Below, piece by piece: positions 7,873 through 11,632 of a stretch of DNA of 11,632 bases. The stretch is taken from the NCBI GenBank assembly GCA_017302015.1, contig JAFLEE010000124.1:1-11632 (forward strand), written 5' to 3'. Below the pieces are notes generated by a model. The model made no database searches. It saw nothing but the letters and a program-made list of their open reading frames with translations, and was not told where the DNA came from. Numbering within the stretch: position 1 is the stretch's first letter; every line of letters begins with the position of its first letter. This stretch comes from Spirochaetota bacterium. Its GTDB lineage: Bacteria; Spirochaetota; UBA12135; COTS27; JAFLEE01. The position numbers and the translations under genes are program-made.

Positions 7873-9762
7873 ATGACCTCCACCTTCCTCGGGATCGAGA
7901 TCGGAAAGCGCGGCGTCGATGTGCACCAGCGCGGCCTGCAGGTGACCGGCCAGAACATCACCAACGCCGACAACGAGGCCTACTCGCGCCAGCGCATCCA
8001 CCTGACCACCATGCCCGCCCTCACCGACCCCTCCCTCAACCGGGAGGAGCGCCCCGGCCAATTGGGGCAGGGCCCCGAGATCGCCGCCATCCGCCGCGAC
8101 CGCGACCTCTACCTCGACGAGCGCTCCAACACGGAAGTGGGCTACCGCGAGTATTGGAAGGGCGTGAAGGACCTCACCACCCGTTTGGAGGCCGTGCACA
8201 ATAGCCTCGGAGAGGCGAACCTCCAGGCGCGCCTCGACCGCTTCTGGTCCGGTTGGCAGGAAGTGGCCAAGAACCCCGCCGAGCCCGCCACCCGCGCCGC
8301 CCTGGTGCAAGACGGCGCGCTCCTGGCCCGGGGCCTCCAGGATTCCCACCGGGCCTTCACGGGCATCCGCGGCGAGCTCGACCAGCGCATCGTCAGCGAG
8401 GTGCGCACGATCAACACCATGGCGGGGAACCTCGCCGAACTGAACCTGCGCATCACCCAATCCGAGGCCGCGGGCGACAACCCCAACGACCTCATGGATG
8501 AACGCGACCGCCTGGTGGGCGAACTCGCCAAACGGGTGGATATCCGCACGTCCAACAAGGACAAGGACGATTTCATCGTCTATATCGGCGGCAAGATCCT
8601 GGTGCAGGGCGGCACGACGTCGCTCCTGCGCGCCACGGGCAATCCGGCGGACGAGGGCCTCGCCGCCATCACCTGGGCGGTGGACGGGCAGCCGGCTTCG
8701 TTCGCCTCGGGCTCCCTGAAGGCCCTCCTCGAGACCCGGGACCAGGTGATCCCCGCCCAATTGCGCAACCTCGACGCCCTCGCGGCGAACCTCATCCATT
8801 CCGTCAACGGCCTCCACCGGGAGGGCTTCGATCTCTACGGCCGCCGGGGCCAGGACTTCTTCATCGAGAAGAAGGCCCCCGCGGACGTGTTCGCCAACGC
8901 CGACGGCAACGGCGACGGGATCGAAGACAGTTCGTGGATCTTCCAGGTCACCGGCACCCAGAAGGTCAACCCCGACGCCATCGTGGGGGAGGGCGGCGTG
9001 CTCTCGCTCTCCGACCGGGACGGGAAACGCATCACCCTGGAATACCGCGCCGACGAGCGGATCTCGAGCGTCATCCAGCGCATCAACCTCGCCGGGGCCA
9101 ATGTCGGCGCCACTTTGCGCGCCGACGGGCGCCTGCTCGTGAAGGCGAACACGGCCGAATCCGGCCCGTCCTTCGCCATCAACCACTTGGAGGACAGCGG
9201 CAATTTCCTCGTGGGCGTCACGGGCATCCTCAAGAACTCGGGGGAAGCGGGGGCCTACGACCGCGCCCGGGTCAACGAGTACCGCAAGCTCGGCGGCGAG
9301 ATGGAAGCGAGCGCCATGACGCCCCTGGGGCACCCCGCCTCGTGGATCGCCGTGAACCCCCACCTGGTGAAGGACGGGGGCCTCGTGGCGGCCGCCGACG
9401 GCACCGATACCAGCGGGCGCGGCAAGGACCGTTCCAACGGGCCCGGCGACGGCACGATGGCCCTTTCGGTGGCGGCCCTGCGCCACGGGGAGATCCAGGT
9501 GGATGGCCGGCGCACCTTCAACGAGTACTACACCGCCATGGTCGAGAACCTCGGCACCCGGGGCTTCGGGGCGAAGATGGAGGTCGAAAAGGCGGAGGCC
9601 CTCACCGGCCACCTCGACGGCATGCGCAAGGCCATCTCCGGCGTGAACCTCGACGAGGAGATGACGCGCATGCTCTCCTACCAGCACGGCTACAAGGCCG
9701 CCGCCCGGCTGATCTCGGTCATGGACGAGATGCTCGAGACCCTCATCGTTCGGATGACCTGA
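7873..9762 (+). CDS. flgK: Flagellar hook-associated protein 1 (FlgK)
   Basis: FlgK forms the first ring of the hook-filament junction and is exported through the flagellar type III apparatus. The N-terminal D0/D1 helix shows the rod/hook/HAP signature GQNITNADNEAYSRQRI (about 33-49). The C-terminal D0 helix carries GVNLDEEMTRMLSYQHGYKA, the family's VNLDEE motif. At 629 residues it is longer than the enterobacterial protein (about 550). The extra length is in the central domains, including an acidic DxNxDGxxD loop at 344-352 and a region around 397-453 resembling the flagellin IN motif, whose closest look-alike in the window is in FlgL. GGGGAG lies six bases before the ATG. It follows flgN by 17 bases and precedes flgL by 27 bases, so a single transcript is likely. 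The N-terminal MTSTFLGIEIGKRG reminds me of spirochaete FlgK. Confidence 0.96.
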   Translation: MTSTFLGIEIGKRGVDVHQRGLQVTGQNITNADNEAYSRQRIHLTTMPALTDPSLNREERPGQLGQGPEIAAIRRDRDLYLDERSNTEVGYREYWKGVKDLTTRLEAVHNSLGEANLQARLDRFWSGWQEVAKNPAEPATRAALVQDGALLARGLQDSHRAFTGIRGELDQRIVSEVRTINTMAGNLAELNLRITQSEAAGDNPNDLMDERDRLVGELAKRVDIRTSNKDKDDFIVYIGGKILVQGGTTSLLRATGNPADEGLAAITWAVDGQPASFASGSLKALLETRDQVIPAQLRNLDALAANLIHSVNGLHREGFDLYGRRGQDFFIEKKAPADVFANADGNGDGIEDSSWIFQVTGTQKVNPDAIVGEGGVLSLSDRDGKRITLEYRADERISSVIQRINLAGANVGATLRADGRLLVKANTAESGPSFAINHLEDSGNFLVGVTGILKNSGEAGAYDRARVNEYRKLGGEMEASAMTPLGHPASWIAVNPHLVKDGGLVAAADGTDTSGRGKDRSNGPGDGTMALSVAALRHGEIQVDGRRTFNEYYTAMVENLGTRGFGAKMEVEKAEALTGHLDGMRKAISGVNLDEEMTRMLSYQHGYKAAARLISVMDEMLETLIVRMT

Positions 9763-9789
9763 CCCCCGCGTCCCTAAGGCAAGGAACCC

Positions 9790-11046
9790 ATGCGTATCGC
9801 CAATATCCACGTCAAGAACGAGTTCATCGGGCGCCTCCAGGGCCAGTCCGAGACGCTCACCAAGGTCCAGACCCAGATGTCCACCGGGCAACGGATCCAG
9901 AAGCCCAGCGAAGACCCCATCGCCGCGATCAATTCGGTCTACCACCGCACGCGCCTCAACCAGATCGAGCAGTACCAGAAGAACGTGGGCGAATCCAAGG
10001 CCCAGGTCGACCTCGGCCACGACCACCTCGTGGCGGTCACCGGCATCCTCCAAAGGGTGCGGGAACTCACGGTGCAGAGCGCCAACGGCACCTACGGGAA
10101 GGACGACCGCCAATACATGGCCATGGAGGTCGAGGAACTCCTGCGGGAGAGCATCGCGGCGGCCAACGCCAGCCGCGGCGACCAATTCGTCTTCTCCGGC
10201 GGCCTCACCCACACCAAGCCCTTCCGCGAATTCGAATCGGCCCGCAACGGCCTCGGCAAGCCCCTCATCGAACGGGTGGACTACCAGGGGAACAACCTGG
10301 AGCACCAGGTCGAGGTGGAACAGGATGACCGCGTCGCCGTCACCCTCCCCGGCAGCCAGGTCTTCTGGGGCCAGAACCACCTGGTGGTCAGCCTCAAAGA
10401 GGGGGCGAATTGGGTCTCCGACCGCGACCAGGTCCTGCGCATCGACGGCCAGGAAGTGCGCGCCACCAAGGGCGATAACCTGGACTCCCTCGTCCAGAAG
10501 ATCAACGGGGCCGTCCCCTCCGTGACCGCCTTCGCCCGGGAACTCCCCACCGGGGAGCGGGTGCTCGCCGTGGAGAGCGCCTCGCCCCACCGCATCCAAT
10601 TCGAGGATCTCGAGGGGGGCTCGGTGCTCGCCGACCTCGGCGTCATCCGGTCCGGCGAGGAGGGGAAGCAGGTGGGAAATAACCTGCACCCCAATACCCT
10701 CGAATCCGGCGGCAGCGTGTTCGACATCATGATCCGCCTGCGCAATAGCCTGCTGGCCAACGATGTCGAGACCCTCGGCAGCCGGGACCTCTCCGGCCTC
10801 AGCGCGGCCCTCGACAACGTCCTGCTCAACCAGGCCCGGCTTTCTGCAGTACAGACCCGGCTCGATTTCTCCGATAAGAAACTGAGCGCCGACCGCGAAC
10901 TCACCACCGAGCGCCTCTCCAAGAACGAAGACATGGACATCGCCGAGGCCACGATTCGCTACAACCAGATCGACATGGTGCACCGCGTCTCGCTGATGAC
11001 GGCGGCCAAACTCTTGCCCCCGACGCTGATGGACTACCTGCGCTGA
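9790..11046 (+). CDS. flgL: Flagellar hook-associated protein 3 (FlgL)
   Basis: FlgL forms the second ring of the hook-filament junction, between FlgK and flagellin, and shares the flagellin end-domain fold. The N-terminal domain (about 1-145) has the flagellin-type TGQRIQKPSEDPIAA segment, and the conserved FVFSGG occurs near residues 136-141. The C-terminal flagellin-like helix (about 336-418) contains ALDNVLLNQARLSAVQTRL and AEATIRYNQ. At 418 residues it is about 100 longer than the enterobacterial protein. The additional central region (about 146-335) includes VFWGQNHL and an IN-like module (218-286). Flagellin is the main alternative, but position after flgK, the basic middle region and the absence of typical flagellin variable sequence favour FlgL. 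AAGGAA lies three bases before the ATG. No Cys is seen. Confidence 0.93.
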   Translation: MRIANIHVKNEFIGRLQGQSETLTKVQTQMSTGQRIQKPSEDPIAAINSVYHRTRLNQIEQYQKNVGESKAQVDLGHDHLVAVTGILQRVRELTVQSANGTYGKDDRQYMAMEVEELLRESIAAANASRGDQFVFSGGLTHTKPFREFESARNGLGKPLIERVDYQGNNLEHQVEVEQDDRVAVTLPGSQVFWGQNHLVVSLKEGANWVSDRDQVLRIDGQEVRATKGDNLDSLVQKINGAVPSVTAFARELPTGERVLAVESASPHRIQFEDLEGGSVLADLGVIRSGEEGKQVGNNLHPNTLESGGSVFDIMIRLRNSLLANDVETLGSRDLSGLSAALDNVLLNQARLSAVQTRLDFSDKKLSADRELTTERLSKNEDMDIAEATIRYNQIDMVHRVSLMTAAKLLPPTLMDYLR

Positions 11047-11080
11047 CCCCCGCCGAATCAAAAAGAAAACAGGAGATCTC

Positions 11081-11533
11081 ATGGAAGTGCTCAGTTCCCG
11101 CATTGGACAAGTCGAATACCGCAGCGAGGAAACCCTCTGGTTCGAGGAAGGCCTCTACGGTTTCGAGCATCTCAAGCGTTTCATCCTCGTCCAGGGCGGC
11201 AGCGAGACCTTCTTCCATTACCTCGTCAGCCTCGACGATCCGCAGGTCGTGTTCGTGGTCTGCGACCCGAAGGCGGTGGTGCCCGACTACGTGCTTTCCA
11301 TCCAGAAGCGGGAATACGACGAACTCGGCGTCAAGGATCCGGTGCAACTCCTGACCTTCGTCATCGCCACGATCCCCGACCGCGTCGAGGATATGACGGT
11401 GAACATGCTCGGGCCGGTGCTCGTGAACGCCGAAAATTTCAAGGGCCGCCAGGTGATCGACCAGAACCCGGATTACGCCACCAAGCACCGGGTTTTCGCC
11501 GCTAAAGAAGCCGCCATGGCGACGGCCGGCTGA
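11081..11533 (+). CDS. fliW: Flagellar assembly factor FliW (CsrA antagonist)
   Basis: This 150-residue cytoplasmic protein is full length for the family. In Bacillus and Campylobacter FliW binds flagellin and, when free, binds CsrA allosterically to relieve repression of flagellin mRNA. Family features seen here are a start close to VEYRSEETLWFEEGLYGFEH (the GL-GFE block), YLVSLDDPQVVFVVCDP in the position of the LQS-DDP block, and NMLGPVLVNAENFKGRQVI, the usual N-PIVIN-Q block. AGGAGA stands four bases before ATG 11081 inside the palindrome GAGATCTC (11073-11080). The 34-base gap after flgL is A-rich. It is the last gene of the operon: a strong terminator begins 28 bases after the stop, and csrA, which often follows, is absent. 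Confidence 0.93.
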   Translation: MEVLSSRIGQVEYRSEETLWFEEGLYGFEHLKRFILVQGGSETFFHYLVSLDDPQVVFVVCDPKAVVPDYVLSIQKREYDELGVKDPVQLLTFVIATIPDRVEDMTVNMLGPVLVNAENFKGRQVIDQNPDYATKHRVFAAKEAAMATAG

Positions 11534-11560
11534 TCCCCCCTTTCTCCACCCTTTAAAACA

Positions 11561-11603
11561 AGGCCCGGGCCGGAACTCCAAGAGTCCGCCCGGGCCTTTT
11601 TTT
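11561..11603 (+). terminator. Strong rho-independent terminator of the flagellar operon
   Basis: AGGCCCGGGC (11561-11570) pairs perfectly with GCCCGGGCCT (11588-11597). The stem continues inward after a bulge as GGA(A)CTC with GAGTCC, closing on a CAA loop. A run of seven T (11597-11603) follows. Total about 16 base pairs, mostly G-C. An A-rich stretch (TTTAAAACA) precedes the left arm, so the element could also terminate transcription arriving from the right on the other strand, with a poorer U-tract. Confidence 0.93.
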
Positions 11604-11611
11604 CACGTTCT

Positions 11612-11623
11612 CCCCCCCCCCCC
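11612..11623. repeat. Homopolymer of 12 C
   Basis: Twelve consecutive C residues follow the terminator, then GAAAGGG, so CCC-GAAA-GGG can also form a small GNRA-loop hairpin. It is the longest homopolymer in the window. It lies outside any gene visible here, within nine bases of the right edge, so whether it is in a promoter, a leader or a coding start of the next gene cannot be seen. Confidence 0.9.
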
Positions 11624-11632
11624 GAAAGGGCC

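Noticed and set aside
11058-11080. CsrA site in the fliW leader (ACAGGAGA)
   Set aside because: It coincides with an ordinary Shine-Dalgarno sequence, is not presented in a hairpin loop and lacks the extended consensus.
7852-11103. A 1083-residue open frame antisense to flgK and flgL
   Set aside because: It mirrors the codon structure of two certain genes in G+C-rich DNA, where antisense stops are rare. Its product is low-complexity (Val, Gly, Leu, Ala, Glu) with no domain and no ribosome site.

Overview
The window is G+C-rich chromosomal DNA (by eye about two thirds G+C) from a motile, probably diderm bacterium. It holds seven complete, well-supported genes, one smaller probable gene (flgN) and one gene cut by the left edge. 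I see no transposase, integrase, phage gene, CRISPR array, tRNA or rRNA. The long FlgK and FlgL, the FlgK N-terminus and the flgN-flgK-flgL-fliW order remind me of spirochaetes. That is recall of family features, not an alignment, and I put it at about 50%.

Left block, minus strand (1-2125): a complete M3-family oligopeptidase (prlC/opdA type), whose stop codon overlaps the start of a second minus-strand gene that runs off the window. Central block, plus strand (2169-5457): a tightly overlapped three-gene operon ugd-rfbB-rfbA, making UDP-glucuronate and dTDP-4-keto-6-deoxyglucose for surface polysaccharide. The 43-bp gap between prlC and ugd contains two facing, overlapping promoter-like elements placed so close to the start codons that both mRNAs would be leaderless.

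Next, on the minus strand and convergent with rfbA (5454-7289), is a membrane-anchored diguanylate cyclase (periplasmic sensor, GAF, GGDEF with an intact RxxD inhibition site). Its stop codon and that of rfbA share one CTAG. A 191-bp divergent intergenic region separates it from the flagellar operon flgN-like, flgK, flgL, fliW (7481-11533, plus strand), which makes the hook-filament junction, its export chaperone and the CsrA antagonist FliW. A very strong rho-independent terminator (11561-11603) follows fliW, then a run of 12 C at the right edge.

Functionally, polysaccharide precursor synthesis and flagellar assembly flank an enzyme that makes c-di-GMP, the usual switch between the two states. 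That the cyclase acts on these neighbours is an inference from position. Most of the window is ordinary. The items I would check first are the mirrored leaderless promoters (2126-2168), the module apparently shared by FlgK and FlgL, the absence of csrA after fliW, and the poly-C tract.
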